A DNA stretch of 64,000 nt from Meconema thalassinum (Eukaryota > Arthropoda > Insecta > Orthoptera > Tettigoniidae): assembly GCA_946902985.2 (NCBI GenBank), contig OX336389.2, positions 1,291,574,792-1,291,638,791 on the forward strand, in the 5' to 3' direction. The translations under genes and the position numbers were made by a program. This document shows, piece after piece, positions 20,851-33,129 of the stretch. Position 1 is the first letter of the stretch, and each line of letters begins with the position of its first letter. Under the pieces are notes generated by a model. The model did not search any database and was not told the origin of the DNA. It saw only the letters and a program-made list of their open reading frames with translations.

Positions 20851-22872
20851 AAGCAAATGGTATCGTAGGAGAGAAGCTAGCAGGTTGAAACATGGAATTA
20901 TTAGAAAAAAAAAAGCTATTGATGGAACGAACGCATGCTGGATGAATTTTGTGGTAGGTTAATTTTTGTATAAACAAAAAAAGTGTACTGGCATGTTTGT
21001 TAAAGTGATTTTTAAATCGTTATCATCTACTTGAGACCAACATGAGCAGATTAAATCAATGAAATGAACTGTTTCCCTGCATCTTGTGGTGTTGTATCCT
21101 TACATACAGTACCCTAAAACCGAACCATGTTGGCGAAGCGAGAATGTCGATAAAGATCGTCCTCGGTACCTCGTTGCCAGAAGTAGCAGTTCCCAAACTG
21201 GCATTTCCGTTCTTCGTTCTCGCCTGCGAGACCGATAGAAACTTGGGAACTGTTTGCCTGGCTCTAGTGTGTAGTGTAAGTTAACATTTGTGTGCTGTGA
21301 TTGTATATGTGTATTTTACATAAATAAATGTCGATGCCCACACACTCTTAACTCCTGCGCTACCAACTGTTGGGTCTTTGCTTCCTTGTAGCACCAGTAT
21401 TGATGCGGTCTGGTCTGTTTCGTTATCTATTTCCAACGATCTGCAATGTCTAAGAGTTTGTCCCATTAATTGTGAATCACCTGTATTACAAGAGGGGGTG
21501 ATCTGATTGGCTAATATAAGCGAGTTTCATGAATGAGCTGTCCATTAAACAGCAAAGGAGGACAATATCATTATGTGAACAGTTGTGTGGTGTTGATTCA
21601 CATTCATGAATATGCCAGCCAACCATATTACATTAAGGACCTAATAAGTGGGTAATTCTGGTGCCCATAATCAACGCACTGTATATGCTTCCAATACAGA
21701 AACAGCGTGCATCAGCTACGTTGTAATGACACAATTACCGCGGCACTTCATGCCTTACTGCGAAATGAACATAAGAATGATTAAAACACAATATTAAAGG
21801 TAAGCTAGCGCCTTCAATTCGAAAAATTATCATGATCGTAGTTTCGTATGCCGTAGCCTCTGCCATTATCAGTACCATAAGGTTTAGAGGTTGAGTACCG
21901 CACGAAGCTCCAGATAAACATGATACAACTTAAGCCTCAAGTTTGTGTCGTAAAGAAGTAATGTTGTAAGACACGTACCCACAACGATGTTCGTTATTCT
22001 CTGCAGTGATATGGGCCGTGTTATGGTCTAGACTCTAGAGCATCTCCTGGCTATGTGGGCGATGCAAACCTGCTAAATCTCCTTTATTAAAGCTGACTAT
22101 TGGGTAACGTAGGCCCACAACAGAGAATTCTCAGCATGAGTCCGATCGTCAGAATCCTGAGCTCCGCAATGGCATGTGATATGACATAGAATATCACCCT
22201 CAATACACGGAGGAGAATTGGAGAAAATACTCATATAACGCAATGCTGGATGCGGACTGTAACAACCAATGACAAAGCGGAATTTCAAATCTGGATCGAG
22301 CAGACCCCACTCGGCCTAGTTGGTTGGACAGCTTGGTTCCCTCTCCATATGTGCAGCTCGGGCGTCAGAGTGCTGTGAACCATGGGTCCCCAGGCCGTGC
22401 TCATCGGGTAGGTGAGCTCTATGTCAGCTCGGAGTTCCCCACTTCCTCGCACTCTGTCTGCCAAACGAGTGAAGCTTGCTCTGATTGGCACCTGGCTGAC
22501 AGCCTGTGTCACCTCCCAACACCTTCTCTCACACAAATCACTAGCGCGGCCCACTTACAGTTGGTCAGCTCCGAGTCGGCCAGAGGGGAGTTGAGCTGGA
22601 GAGCCGTGTTTATTCTGTGAGCTCTAATAGGTGGTAAGGAGAAGGGACGGTTCGTGTATTCTCCACTCAAATTGCCCTTGCCAAGTTTTTGACGTTAGTG
22701 ATTCACAAATCAGTATTTATCGAGTCGTGGCTTAAATGAAACGTTTACCGTGGGTCAGCATTACTCACGTTCCCAAGAGTTGCTGATCTCGATCGAAAAG
22801 GGCATCAGACACATTGATATAAGTTCCATAAATTTAGATTATACAAATTGATTTCTCGTGGATTGTGAACTA
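20851..22872. other. Long unassigned stretch
   Basis: About 2 kb without a recognised gene or shared repeat. A GC-richer patch at 22290-22620 has ORFs on both strands without motifs. Confidence 0.4.
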
Positions 22873-24439
22873 CACTGCTCACAAAACAAAACAAAACAAA
22901 AAAATCGCATCAAACTTTTGATTGTCTGCAAGACTTTCTGTGCCTTTATTTTGCAGACATAGATTATACAGACCCTAAACATGTTCCTTTATTTGTACAG
23001 AAACCAAAAATGAACAAAAAATACCCACACGGTTACGCTTGATTGTCCCAAACAGAAACAGTGGTCCGAAACCGAAAGTCACGGCACTTGAATGCAACTG
23101 AAAACAAACTGAAACTTACACTTAACTATTTTCAGTACTCTGTGTTCCCACCTCTAGCTCGTAGCACAGCAGCACACTGGCGTGGCATGCTTCTGATAAG
23201 CCTCTGGATGGCTTCCTGGGGGATGGCGCCTCACTGTTCCAATCATGCTGATGTCAGCTCCTGGAGTGTGCGGGGTTGCTTTGGGCGATTCTGGATACGC
23301 CTACCAAGTTGATCCCACAGATGCTCGATACAATTGAGGTCGGGGCTACATGCGGGCCAGTATATTGCATGAAGTCCAGCAACTGCAAGGAAGTCCCGGG
23401 TGGCCCTAGCAGAATTAGCAGTGGCTCCATCATGAATTAATGTGAAATGTTGCCGAATGTGGTCTGCGATGGGCAGTAGGCCTACATGGTTCTCCAGAAC
23501 CTCCTCAATGTAGCGCACAGCTGTCAATCGACCCTGAATGACTACGAGGTCACTTTTATGGTTCAAAGAAATTCCTCCCCAAATCATCACTGCTCCGCCA
23601 CTGTTTCCTGCACGTTGTAAGGCCAATTTCGTTCTATGTGACGTCGCCAGACTCGAATACGACCAACTGACCCAGAAAGCTGGAATCTGGATTCATCGGC
23701 AAAGAATACTGGCGTCCAGTGTCGGAGCTGCCAGTTGACATGCTGTTGTGCAATCTGCAAATGGAATCTTCGGTGATGAGGGGTAAATCGGGGCACTTTA
23801 AGTGGTCTCCGAGAATTGAGCTGACCTTCCTTTAGTCTATTGCGGACTGTCTGTGTGCTGACGACAGTCCCATGTGCATTGATTAGCTCACCTCGTAGGT
23901 TCCTGGCTGTACTGCGGCGATTTTGCAGGGCCTGTAAACGAAGAAATCGGTCCTCAGCTGTCGTTGTTTTCCGTTTACTCCCTGAACCATGTCGGCGTTT
24001 GACAGTGTGTAGCTCTTGATATCGCTGCCTCCACCTGCAGATGACTGATTGAGACAATCTGAGCCACTCTGGCACGTAACGTTGAGTGCATCCTTCCTGC
24101 AAGAGGGTTACTGGACGCATGACTTGTTCTGATGGTAAATACCTTCCCATGTCTTGTGCTGTAACCTGGATATGCTGCTTACCAATATGACAGCTCACAC
24201 AGCACTGACAGACCATGCTGTACGTCACAAACCACTGCTGTTTGGGGCACGGTCACAACGATAACTGCTACGACTGGAGGAGTATGTCCTTGACTTCAAT
24301 ATTCCACCACATTAATGTCACCAAGTGATAAACAAACAACCCTGCAAAGCACCATAGATGTGAAATAGCATTTGTGTACGCTAGTTCATACCAAAGTTGT
24401 GATGAGGTGTTTTTTTTTTTTTTTTTTGTGTGAGCAGTG
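22873..24439 (-). mobile_element. Tc1 element (DD34E), 1.57 kb, frameshifted
   Basis: Ends CACTGCTCACA and inverse, flanked by TA (22871-22872, 24440-24441). A single transposase gene on the minus strand fills it. Size and TIR length are as usual for Tc1. Confidence 0.85.
23243..24150 (-). pseudogene. Tc1 transposase, one frameshift
   Basis: Starts at the ATG at 24150 (MGRYLPSEQ). Paired-type DNA-binding region with CRWRQRYQELHTVKRRHGSG, then TTAEDRFLRLQALQNRR. Catalytic motifs: FFADESRF (Asp), LIHDGATANSA (Asp; the usual Asn after it is Gly) and CSPDLNCIEHLWD (Glu), with 34 residues between the last two, so DD34E. A frameshift near 23610-23625 splits it into 24150-23587 and 23626-23243. Apart from that the copy is well preserved. 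Confidence 0.85.
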
Positions 24440-24441
24440 TA

Positions 24442-24878
24442 TATTTCCAGCAAAGGTGTTACTCAAAAAACAGGGATTAAAAGTAGCATTCAAAAATACG
24501 AACATGCTTAACAAACATCTACACAACATCAATTTAACAAAACAGGGTCCTTATTCACGATCCGGGGCATACTTGTTAATCTGCCAAAAATCAGGTCGGT
24601 GCACTATGTTGGGCAGAGTGGTAGGAACTTTTATACTAGGTACAAGGAACACCAAAATGCTATTAAGTACAGAAAACATTCAGCTATGTTTGTTCACATG
24701 TAGTCTACGACAACAATCACAACTTCACTCGAATCAAAACAGATTTAAAATCTGGCATCACAAAGCAAAAGGCAAGTCCCTAATCATAAGAGAGTCAGTC
24801 GATATACACCTATACTCATCTAACCTAAACGAGTACATATTCATAGAGAAAAGGAAGGAAACTTGTACTTTTACATGA
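24442..24878 (+). mobile_element. Penelope-like element fragment with GIY-YIG nuclease
   Basis: Plus-strand reading: KVLLKKQGLKVAFKNTN, then SRSGAYLLICQKSG, and after a frameshift near 24620, GRNFYTRYKEHQNAIKYRKH. This is the G-x-Y...G-x(3)-F..R..EH pattern of the GIY-YIG endonuclease that ends Penelope-like retroelements. No reverse transcriptase was found upstream because the Tc1 insertion begins right there. Frameshift and later stops make it dead. Confidence 0.55.
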
Positions 24879-24975
24879 CAGTTAATTTCACGATCATGAT
24901 CCACGGGACCTCCTTTCTAGGTGGATTCAGAATCACAGGATGTGACATTTTACATTAGAAAATTTCATATGCATT
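24879..24975 (-). repeat. tRNA-derived SINE, family I (3' fragment)
   Basis: Matches the body of the copy at 52728-52914 (GATCATGA.CCACGGGACCT). The tRNA head is absent. Confidence 0.6.
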
Positions 24976-25030
24976 TCTGGAATGGCCTCAAACCTCTCCG
25001 GACCTCAACCCAATTGAGAACCTTTGAAAC
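24973..25030 (+). pseudogene. Tc1-type transposase fragment
   Basis: Reads LEWPQTSPDLNPIENL followed by stops. This is the block around the third catalytic residue of a Tc1 transposase, from a family different from 22873-24439. Confidence 0.55.
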
Positions 25031-25805
25031 TAATGAAGAGGTTATTTCTCGCCGAGATGGTCACGGATAAAATAAAATTGGTCTGACTGATCGAAGGAAC
25101 TATCGATGTTTATAAGAATGATGAGATGGAGTCAAAATTTATTGTCCCAGGCGCATTTGGAGTGTGCCAGATAGAATCTAAGCTGAGATTGTGGCGAAGG
25201 GTGGTGTTATAAATTATTAGACTGTTCCTGATTGTTTCATGATTTTTGTTAATGCTTCAAAAGGATTATTGTGTAGTATTTCTCAAATCAATTTTGGATT
25301 TAAAAAAGTGTATATCACTGAAAATATCCGTTTAAATAGAACCTAACAATAGCATCACCCACTGTATAGTCGATGCAAAAGAAGGTGGATATATGCATGC
25401 TCATTTGACTGTAAATGCCTTCGCGGCAAGTGTTGCCAGTTACGATTATCAGTACGATTACCGAGTTCTGCTGATCTGGCACTAGGACGACTCGGCTCAA
25501 GAAAATTTACACGGATGGTACAAAGATGCTTTCTTCTTCGACATCTAATTGCTGGCTCACACGCTGTTTGTCCGAGTGAGTGCTCTTCATTATCCTCGAG
25601 CAACAAAGAAGCGTATTGTGCTGCTGGTACCTGCACTTGCTTCACAGAGTACAGTTCAAGTGCCAGTATGACCGAACCAAAACTAAACTTTAACACTTAA
25701 ACCCATTAGAAATAGAACTTTGGCTGTAACTAATTGCCACTTGAGTTTCAACGAATGTATCTACCTAAGTCACTTTTATTATTCAATTCTAAAATAAATG
25801 CTTGT
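25031..25805. other. Unassigned stretch
   Basis: AT-rich, short ORFs without motifs; no repeat partner in the window. Confidence 0.4.
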
Positions 25806-26115
25806 GTGCCGACCCCGTGGTGTTGGGGTAGCGCGCCTGCCTCTCACCCGGAGGCCCCGGGTTCGATCCCCGGCTCCGTCAGGGATTTTAAAACTAACGT
25901 GTGGGTTGGAACGGGGTGCACTCAGCCTCGTGAGGACAATTAAGTAGCTGTCTGACAGTGAGATAGCGCCCCGATCACGAATACCAAGATTAACGGCCGA
26001 GGGGACCCGACGCACTGATCACGCGTCACCCCAATATCTGCAGGCCAAATGGCTGGGCAGCGGTCGCATGGTCGGCCTTAGCCCGTCATGGGCTGTATAG
26101 CGCCAGGGGTTGACT
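25806..26115 (+). repeat. tRNA-derived SINE, family G (copy 2)
   Basis: Full-length match to 20551-20850, with B box GGGTTCGATCCCCGGC, followed by a T-rich tail. Confidence 0.8.
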
Positions 26116-26377
26116 TTTTTTTTGTCTTAATTTCAGTTACAATTGTAACCTAAAGGCTGGTACAGATAACCAGGAATGTGTAAGCCTTGCCTATTCCAGA
26201 CTCGAATTAATATTTTCCAAATCAATTTATATGCTTAGTACAATAACTTGCGAGGATACATGCTTTCTGAACTTTGTTCATTATTTCTTGAACTACACTG
26301 TCCTAGATCAGACGTTGATACAATTGCGGTTCGAAAAGTCATTGTCCCTATTTTTTTTAGCAAAAAAATAAAATATA

Positions 26378-27207
26378 AGTTGCGTTCAAAAAGTAACGAG
26401 CCGGAGGCTGTAATGCGCAAACCGGTGACGACATCGGCTAATCGTGGCGTGTGTAACGAGGTGTGGCTCCGACCAGAGCGTGGAAGGTCTCAGTCCGTCG
26501 CTAGAGGGCACGCGTGCACGTCACGTGACTATACAAAGAGAGCAGCAGCATGCATCAATCGTCCAACGCTGCCAGTCGCTTTGCAAACAGTGACATGGAG
26601 GCGTGAAACGAAGAGCAAAGAGATGTTGTTCGGTTTCTGAGAGCGAAAGAAGTAGGGGGAACGGACATTCGTCGCCGAATGTCACAAGTGTACGGCGAAC
26701 ACTGCATGTCCCTTGAAAGGGTCAGGGCATGACACAAGCACTTCAGGGAAGGACGGGTGTCGTTAGCCGATGATGCCCGGTCTGGGACACCCCCTTTCAT
26801 TACCGATGACAACGTCCAGCTGGTGGATGCACTCATTACCCAGGACCGCCGAGTGACGGTGAACGCCATAGCCGCCGTGGTCGGATTGAGCGTCGGAAGT
26901 GTGCACACCATCATGAAGGAACGACTGCACTTACGGAAAGTGTGTGCCCAATGGGTGCCCCACAGTCTTCAACCACACCAGGAAGCATGTCGAATGGCTT
27001 ACTGCCTTGCTCTTGGTTGGACGATTGATGCATGCTGCTGATAGCTTTGTATCGTCACGTGACGTGCATGCGTGCCCTCTAGCGACGGGCTGTGACCTTC
27101 CACGCTCTGGTCGGAACCACACCTCGTTACACACGCCACGATTAGCCGATGTCGTCACCGATTTGCGCATTACAGCCTCCGGCTCGTTACTTTTTGAACG
27201 CACCTGA
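26378..27207 (+). mobile_element. Mariner deletion derivative with ~190-bp TIRs
   Basis: Arms 26378-26567 and 27014-27207 are long inverted repeats with tips containing TGCGTTCAAAAAGTAACGAG and TA outside (26376-26377, 27208-27209). The core carries only the N-terminal part of a mariner transposase. The catalytic domain is gone, so it cannot move by itself. Confidence 0.8.
26594..27000 (+). pseudogene. Mariner transposase, DNA-binding half only
   Basis: From the ATG at 26594: EEQRDVVRFLRAKEVGGTDI, then HFREGRVSLADDARSGTPP, then a helix-turn-helix with TVNAIAAVVGLSVGSVH and RKVCAQWVPHSLQ. These are the two N-terminal HTH domains of mariner transposases. Two stops occur near the start, but a 94-codon ORF from 26757 spans the second HTH and could be translated. 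All catalytic residues are absent. Confidence 0.75.
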
Positions 27208-27239
27208 TACCTACAGGTAATTACAAATATTCGTACTGT

Positions 27240-27570
27240 TCTACGTACCTAACACTATTGTTCCACATAGTCTCCACATTTGTTCAGACATTTGTCCCAT
27301 CGCAGCACCACATTTGAGATGACCCTGTGGTAGAATTCAGCCGGCTAACTGTGGAACCATCATCGGACTGCTGTCTTGGCGTCATCGTTGCACGTGAATC
27401 GCCGTCCTGTCAGGAACTTCTTTAGTGGACCAAAAACGTGGAAATCACTAGGGGGCAAGGTGTGGACCGATGGTTGTTGGTCCAGACTCTCCCAGTGAAG
27501 TGACCGGAGCTTGTTGGTGGTTCTGGTTGCCACATGTGGTCTCGCATTGTCATGGTCATGGTTGATGGTG
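27240..27570 (-). pseudogene. Mariner transposase C-terminal half, DD34D
   Basis: Minus strand: HDNARPHVATRTTNKL (second Asp), HTLPPSDFHVFGPLKKFL (third Asp; 34 residues between), then FYHRVISNVVLRWDKCLN. Stops at two points. It abuts the previous element but lies on the opposite strand, so it is a separate remnant. Confidence 0.75.
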
Positions 27571-29247
27571 TAATATTGTGCAATTTATTACAGTATATTT
27601 AATGGTCCGTGGATGATCAAGTTTGTTCTTCAGACAGTCAGCGACATTAGGACTCTCGGAAACAGAAAAATCCAGAAGAAGTGGGCGTCCTATTTACGTG
27701 CCTCAAGATAGGAAGGCGTCGACATAGCCTATTGGATCCATCATGAATGTTTGGTAATTTTGATATCAGGTTTGCAATTAGCGACATAAAAATACTACTT
27801 GTTATACTCACAGCTATTGATGGCTTAGTCCGTCACGTTGTACACATCTGACATCTGTGTGCGAAGTGTAAGGCTCACTGCGTGCTTACTGAAGTTAATT
27901 TCCAAAGATGTGGTTCATCCGACAAGAGAGAATATTGCAAAGGCCAGCAAATGCTGGTTCGTGAATCAGTGACGACTATGGGAAATCTGAATGTTTGCGT
28001 TTATTGTGCACACGGATACAGTATTAGCTGTGCTTATATTTTTGTACCTTAAAATGAAACTGAATGTTTATTTGATAGCTGTTCTTGATACTCTGGGATT
28101 TATCTACAAGAAGGGAAGTAGGAAATACAAAATTGTTTATATGAGTATGCATTGTACTACTCTGTGAGCAATATTGGTTTTAAGCCTACTTTCCAATTTT
28201 GCAAAAATGATGAAAAAGTAGACTTATGTAAACACCTGGGCAGATTTGTGTGTCCGTCCTTCTGTCTGTCTGTCTATCAGTCTGTCTGTCGGTGTGTGTG
28301 TCCTACCAACTCCTAAGCGGCTGCAGCTATCGAAACCAAACTTGGTATGAGTAAATAACCTATCTATACCAGGACATATTACGACCATATTTGAAAATGA
28401 CGTCATGGCTACCACCTGCTGAAAAATCACAGTTGAAATTTGAGCTCTATGTTGGGCATCTTTGAAGGTTTGCATGGGAACTGTTACAGATTTGGCACCC
28501 TTATAGACTATAATAACATTTCAGATTAATATTAAGGAGCCCATTCATGCTAGTATTGCCAACATGATTTTACGCGTGCAGATAGGTTCAATGTTGAACT
28601 ACATCTAATTTCCATGCCATTTAATGGATAACTAACAAATTGTATATATTTTGTGTATGTCGCAAGGGATATAAATATGTGCGCATATTCAGATGCAGCA
28701 GATCTACCAACTACCTAATAACTATCTCTGAGCATTTGAGCCATAGACTCAGAATCCTTAGAATCCTTGAAAGGAAACTATTTCAAACAAATTGTAGTGC
28801 TCTATTAGGATACAATATTTCAGTAGACTATAGTTCGAACAAATCGTAAATACCAGTATACCGAATTAATTTCGACATTATTCTAAATAGATCTATACAG
28901 ATCAATTATTGCTGTGAATCTAATATTTTAAGAAATGTAGGCCCTTTAGTTCGTCATGTAACTACTTGTTTAATAATACAATTTACGGATATGTTTTGTC
29001 ATCACAGTGCAAAAAAAAAATCATATCATATATTTAAAATTGCAAATCTACAGTATCATTTATGTTTTAGTTAGGAGATTAGTATACACCCTGCATAGAC
29101 TGCGCATTTCCTTCCTTACACTTTCTTGTTTAATGGCTTTTTGTCCGGTGTGTACCTTATATACATACAATGAACACCAAATAGTAAACAAAGCAGCATG
29201 ACTTAAATATACTACTCACATACCACAATATGCAGAACACATTCCAA
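27571..29247. other. Unassigned stretch with GTCT microsatellite
   Basis: A GTCTGTCTGTCTGTC tract near 28262-28300 is followed by a low-complexity block to about 28500. No gene or repeat partner found elsewhere in the window. Confidence 0.4.
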
Positions 29248-29470
29248 TCGACCACCTTGTGGTATAGTGGCTAGCATTCTTGGCTGTAGCCCCCGCTCTG
29301 CCAAAAATAAGTACCGTAATTCTGGTGTGAGGGCTGGAACGGTTACACTCAGCCTCGTTGGGAAAAACTGAGAAGAGGCGGGTTCGATTTCAACCTCAGC
29401 CATACTGGAAGGGGTTTACGGTGGTTTCTCACTTTTTCTCCAGGCTAATGGTCCTAACGTGTGTCAGTGC
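29248..29470 (+). repeat. tRNA-derived SINE, family D (5' half)
   Basis: Head GTGGTATAGTGGCTAGCATT, a deleted first B box, second B box GGGTTCGATTTCAACC, and body to about 29470 where it is truncated. Confidence 0.7.
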
Positions 29471-29566
29471 GTTCAGTGCTTGTGAGCTTCCCATAACATA
29501 AGGGCCAGATTTGACTCGTAGTCTCCGGTTACACTGTCAGTGGTTGAGAGCATTTCGTAAGTACTG

Positions 29567-29600
29567 ATGGTTGTTGTTGTTGTTGTTGTTGTTGTTGTTA
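29567..29600. repeat. GTT microsatellite
   Basis: About eleven GTT units. Confidence 0.85.
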
Positions 29601-29679
29601 TTTTTCTCTAGTGGCCGATGACCTCGCTGTTTCACCCTATAAAACAGCAATAACTAACTGTTGTTTTTCTTATTGTCTT

Positions 29680-29885
29680 GACTAGCTGCTTGGCACAGGG
29701 GTAACTTTGTTGCCTGCTGATCCCACGATAGCGGGATCGAATTCCGGCGCAGTCAGTTTGCATTTGAGGGTGCGCAAATACGAGGGAGCCGTGTCAGTAG
29801 ATTTACTGACACGTTAAAGATCCCCTTCGGGGCGAAATTCCGGCACCCCGGCGTCTCTAGATGACTCAGTAAAGCAAATTACAAT
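29680..29885 (+). repeat. tRNA-derived SINE, family A (copy 2)
   Basis: B-box-like GGATCGAATTCC and the conserved GTCAGTAGATTTACTGACAC and CCCCTTCGGGG hairpins. Confidence 0.8.
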
Positions 29886-30036
29886 AGTATGTTTTGCCTC
29901 TTGCGGGTGTGGGTCTTCCGGACCAACAGTTGGTGTCTCTTTAGCAATATCACCTCTGTGCTTTAGATATTACATGAAATAACCCACAATAACTTTTATA
30001 GAACTAGGCATCTAGACTCAACAAGCAACAATGGTC

Positions 30037-30039
<3 letters not shown>

Positions 30040-30092
<53 letters not shown>
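30040..30092. repeat. ATT microsatellite
   Basis: About 17 ATT units in line with the SINE tails seen elsewhere. Confidence 0.85.
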
Positions 30093-30094
<2 letters not shown>

Positions 30095-30204
30095 CTAAAT
30101 CGTTACAAATATACACAGTTTACAAAATTCAGAAAGACTGTAAACATTTTACGAATTTCCTTACAATTCCTACTCATTGGTTTAACCTGTAAATTTAACA
30201 TTAT

Positions 30205-31850
30205 TAAATTACATTACTGTATTATAAGTGTTGGAAAGAATATGTTGAAAACCTATTTAGTGATGTAAGGCCAGATAAACCATCTTGTATGGGTGAATGC
30301 AGCGAAGGGAGTCCAAGTAGGCCTATAAGCCAAGAGGAAGTACTGTATGCAATCAAACCCCAGAAGAATGGAAAAGCTGTAGGTCCGGACAAGATTCATG
30401 CAGAAACTCTCAAACTTACTGCTGAAGGCCATGGCAGAGGACTAGAGCTGCTAACTGTTTTATTCAACGCAATATATAAATCTGATAGAATTCCATCTGA
30501 CTGGCTAAGATCTTCTTTTGTCACCATACCTAAAAAGGCTAGTGCATCATATTGTGATGATTATCGAATGATCAGCCTAATGTCTCATGTGCTAAAGGTA
30601 TTTCTGCGTATCGTCCACAATTGAATCTACCTTAAATGCGAACGCTATATTGGTCATACTCAGTTTGGCTTTAGGAATGGACTGGATACTCGCAAGGCTC
30701 TTTTCTCCTGGAATGTTTTGACCCAGAAATGCCTAGGTATGAATGTAGATGTGAACGCTTGCTCCATCGACTACCGAAAAGCTTTCGATTGCGTATCTCA
30801 CATAAAACTTGTTGAAATTTTAAAATCTGCTGTTGTTGATGTTGGTGATCTTCGTATAATTACCCATCTGTACTGGAATCAAACGGCAGAGGTCAAAATA
30901 GAAGGAACTACTACAGAGGACATAGCTATACGAAGAGGTGTCCGCCAAGGATGTGTCCTGTCCCCACTCCTTTTTGACATCTACTCTGAAACTGTGTTCA
31001 GAGAGGCTATTGAAGATGTTAATCTAGGCATCAAGATCAATGGCTATGTCATTAATAACATCCGATTTGCTGATGACACGATTGTGCTAGCCAGCAACCC
31101 TAGTGATCTTCAAATTATTATAAACAATATCGTGAGAACCAGTGAAACATACGGTTTATCCTTGAATATTAACAAGACCGAGCTGATTGTATTCTCGAAA
31201 ACACCAAAACAGGCCTCCCTTCACATCAACAATACCATCGTCCAACAAGTATCTTCCATCAAATATCTTGGAAATTTAGTGAACCAGCATTGTGATTCAA
31301 AGAGTGAAATCTTATCCATGATTGGACAAGCAAAAAATATGTTCAATACCATGAGGACTCAACCTTCAGCTCAGAGTTCGAATGTTGCGTTGCTATGTTT
31401 TTCCTGTCCTTTTGTATGGTTTCGAATGATGGACGCTCAGCCCATTTCTGGAGAAGCGCATTGAATCTTTTGAGATGTACTTATACACAAGAATTCTGCG
31501 AATATCTTGGGTAGAAAGGAAAACAAATGAAGAAGTCCTCAACATCTTGAACAAGAAGAAAGAGCTTCTCACAACCATCAAGGAGCGTAAGCTCAGCTAC
31601 CTCGGGCACATCATGAGAGGTGAACGATATGAACTTCTCCGGCTGATCATTCAAGGGAAGATTGTTGGGAATAGATCTGTGGGAAGACGAAGAAATTCCT
31701 GGATGAAAGACTTGCGGCGGTGGTATGGACATACGTCGATAGAAATCTTCCGTGCTGCCGTTTCGCGTGTAATCATAATAAATTGGATCGCCAATCATTG
31801 GAGGGAGACGGCGTCATAAGAAGAAGATTATAATATGATTAAAAAAAAGG
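30205..31850 (+). mobile_element. RTE/BovB-like LINE (copy 3), 5' truncated
   Basis: The element begins inside the linker before the reverse transcriptase (WKEYVENLF near 30220) and runs to a 3' tail after GGCGTCATAAGAAGAAG. Its sequence differs from copies 1 and 2, so it is another family. No endonuclease part is present. Confidence 0.8.
30289..31819 (+). pseudogene. LINE reverse transcriptase, two frameshifts
   Basis: Three consecutive ORFs make one enzyme. 30289-30624: NGKAVGPDKIHAETL and YCDDYRMISLMSHVLK. 30718-31464: SIDYRKAFDCVSH (catalytic Asp), RRGVRQGCVLSPLLFDIY, IRFADDTIVLAS (catalytic Asp pair) and SIKYLGNLV. 31475-31819: the C-terminal LSYLGHIMRGERYELLRLI and GRRRNSWMKDLRRW. An in-frame stop near 30622 and a frameshift near 31440 interrupt it. 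All RT core motifs are intact, so decay is recent compared with copy 1. Confidence 0.85.
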
Positions 31851-32373
31851 GGTCGAAATAGGATATCAAATTCATACAGAGTAGGAAGAGCAATCACATA
31901 TTCCACTAAAATGTGCAACCTTGAGTGTGGCATGCATATTATTGATTACTATTTCGTAAAATCGAAGGGTCCACAGAAAGAAGGGGGAATGTCACTCAAA
32001 ATGTAAAATCGAGATATCAGCGCGATCTGGCAGGCCTCTTTGCGACGTATTGAAGGTACAATTGTGTCTGGGTAAGAACAATGAGGGTCGTGAGAAAATG
32101 ACGTTTCAAGTTGACGCGTACAGTACATATAAGTACATATAAGTAATGAAACTTTAAAACTCGTTTCCTGAACATTTTACATTATTTGACATTCATCCTT
32201 CTTCCCCTGGACGCTTGAATTGTATAATGGCTTAGTCAAATAAAGCGTTCTATGAATATGCTTTATTTACTAAAAAATATGCCTAATGAGAAAGAAGGAA
32301 ATTGAATTTGCGTTTGTATAAACTTGTAGGCTCAACTAATTATATTTTCAATTTTAGTTTTGTATTTCCTGAG
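31851..32373. other. Unassigned stretch
   Basis: No gene or repeat recognised. Confidence 0.4.
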
Positions 32374-32472
32374 AAAGGCCTCGGCAGCCGGCACAGTTCA
32401 TATCCTCGCCGCTAGATGGGGGCTTCATTCATTCCATTCCTGACCCGGTCGGAGACTGGAAGCAGGCTGTGT
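32374..32472 (+). repeat. SINE C, 3' fragment
   Basis: Matches the last ~100 bp of SINE C (CCTCGCCGCTAGATGGGGGC). Confidence 0.8.
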
Positions 32473-33129
32473 ATGTTCATTTTTCATTTCCTGAGAAAAT
32501 GTTTCATACTGTATGCATCTTCAGGTTTGCATGATTTCTTTCAAATTCTTTTAATTTAATTGGGAGAAGCTTATTTTCACAAAACTCGCGAAATGTAACA
32601 TTGTCACGGGTACGCTTCTATTTCTAAGAAATCCAGAAAGTAATGCAAATTAATCATTTTCTTTATGTACTTTTTATGGACTGTGGAACAATGATTGGCA
32701 CTTCTACCTCCCATACCTCCAGAAATGCCCTTCCGGTGTGTGTAAGGGTCGTGTTTTGCCGCCATACGTGTCTGCATCGCACAGGGGGGGATATTGCTGA
32801 GTAAGCCAGACAGGTGTGCGGGTTTCTTTGCGGACAAAGCAAAACTCATGGTGGCAGATAATCATGAAAACGATCGATAGAGTGGCTTCTCTGGAAGGAA
32901 GGAGTAACTAGTTCGGACATGCACATGAGGTTAGCACCGTGTTGGGGTATCACAGCATCAAGTGTTTCGCTGAATGCTCTTGTGCGTCTCATTACATGGT
33001 TCTGGCTTAAAAAGTTGGAATGAAACGCCAGTCCATGGGAGCCTTAGCTGACAGTCCTTGTCACAAGACGCTACAGACGGAATCATCCATCGAGAAGCAA
33101 ATGTCGACCGTATTCTGGGATCACGCTAC
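32473..33129. other. Unassigned stretch
   Basis: No gene. A short poly-G and minus-strand ORFs without motifs. Confidence 0.4.

Noticed and set aside
22324..22620. 98-codon ORF in a GC-richer patch
   Set aside because: Overlapping ORFs on both strands, no motif, no splice sites or promoter I could support.
24372..24878. 168-codon ORF read as one protein
   Set aside because: Begins inside the Tc1 TIR and poly-T; only the part after 24442 is meaningful, as a frameshifted Penelope-like end.
26248..26640. 130-codon ORF over the left TIR of the mariner derivative
   Set aside because: Runs from flanking DNA into a non-coding inverted repeat; the mirror ORF at 26931-27203 is the same TIR in reverse.
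28224..28500. Possible Helitron start after the GTCT tract
   Set aside because: Lacks the TC...TTTAAACGCGC start and any hairpin/CTAG end seen in the Helitrons at 36318-38494.
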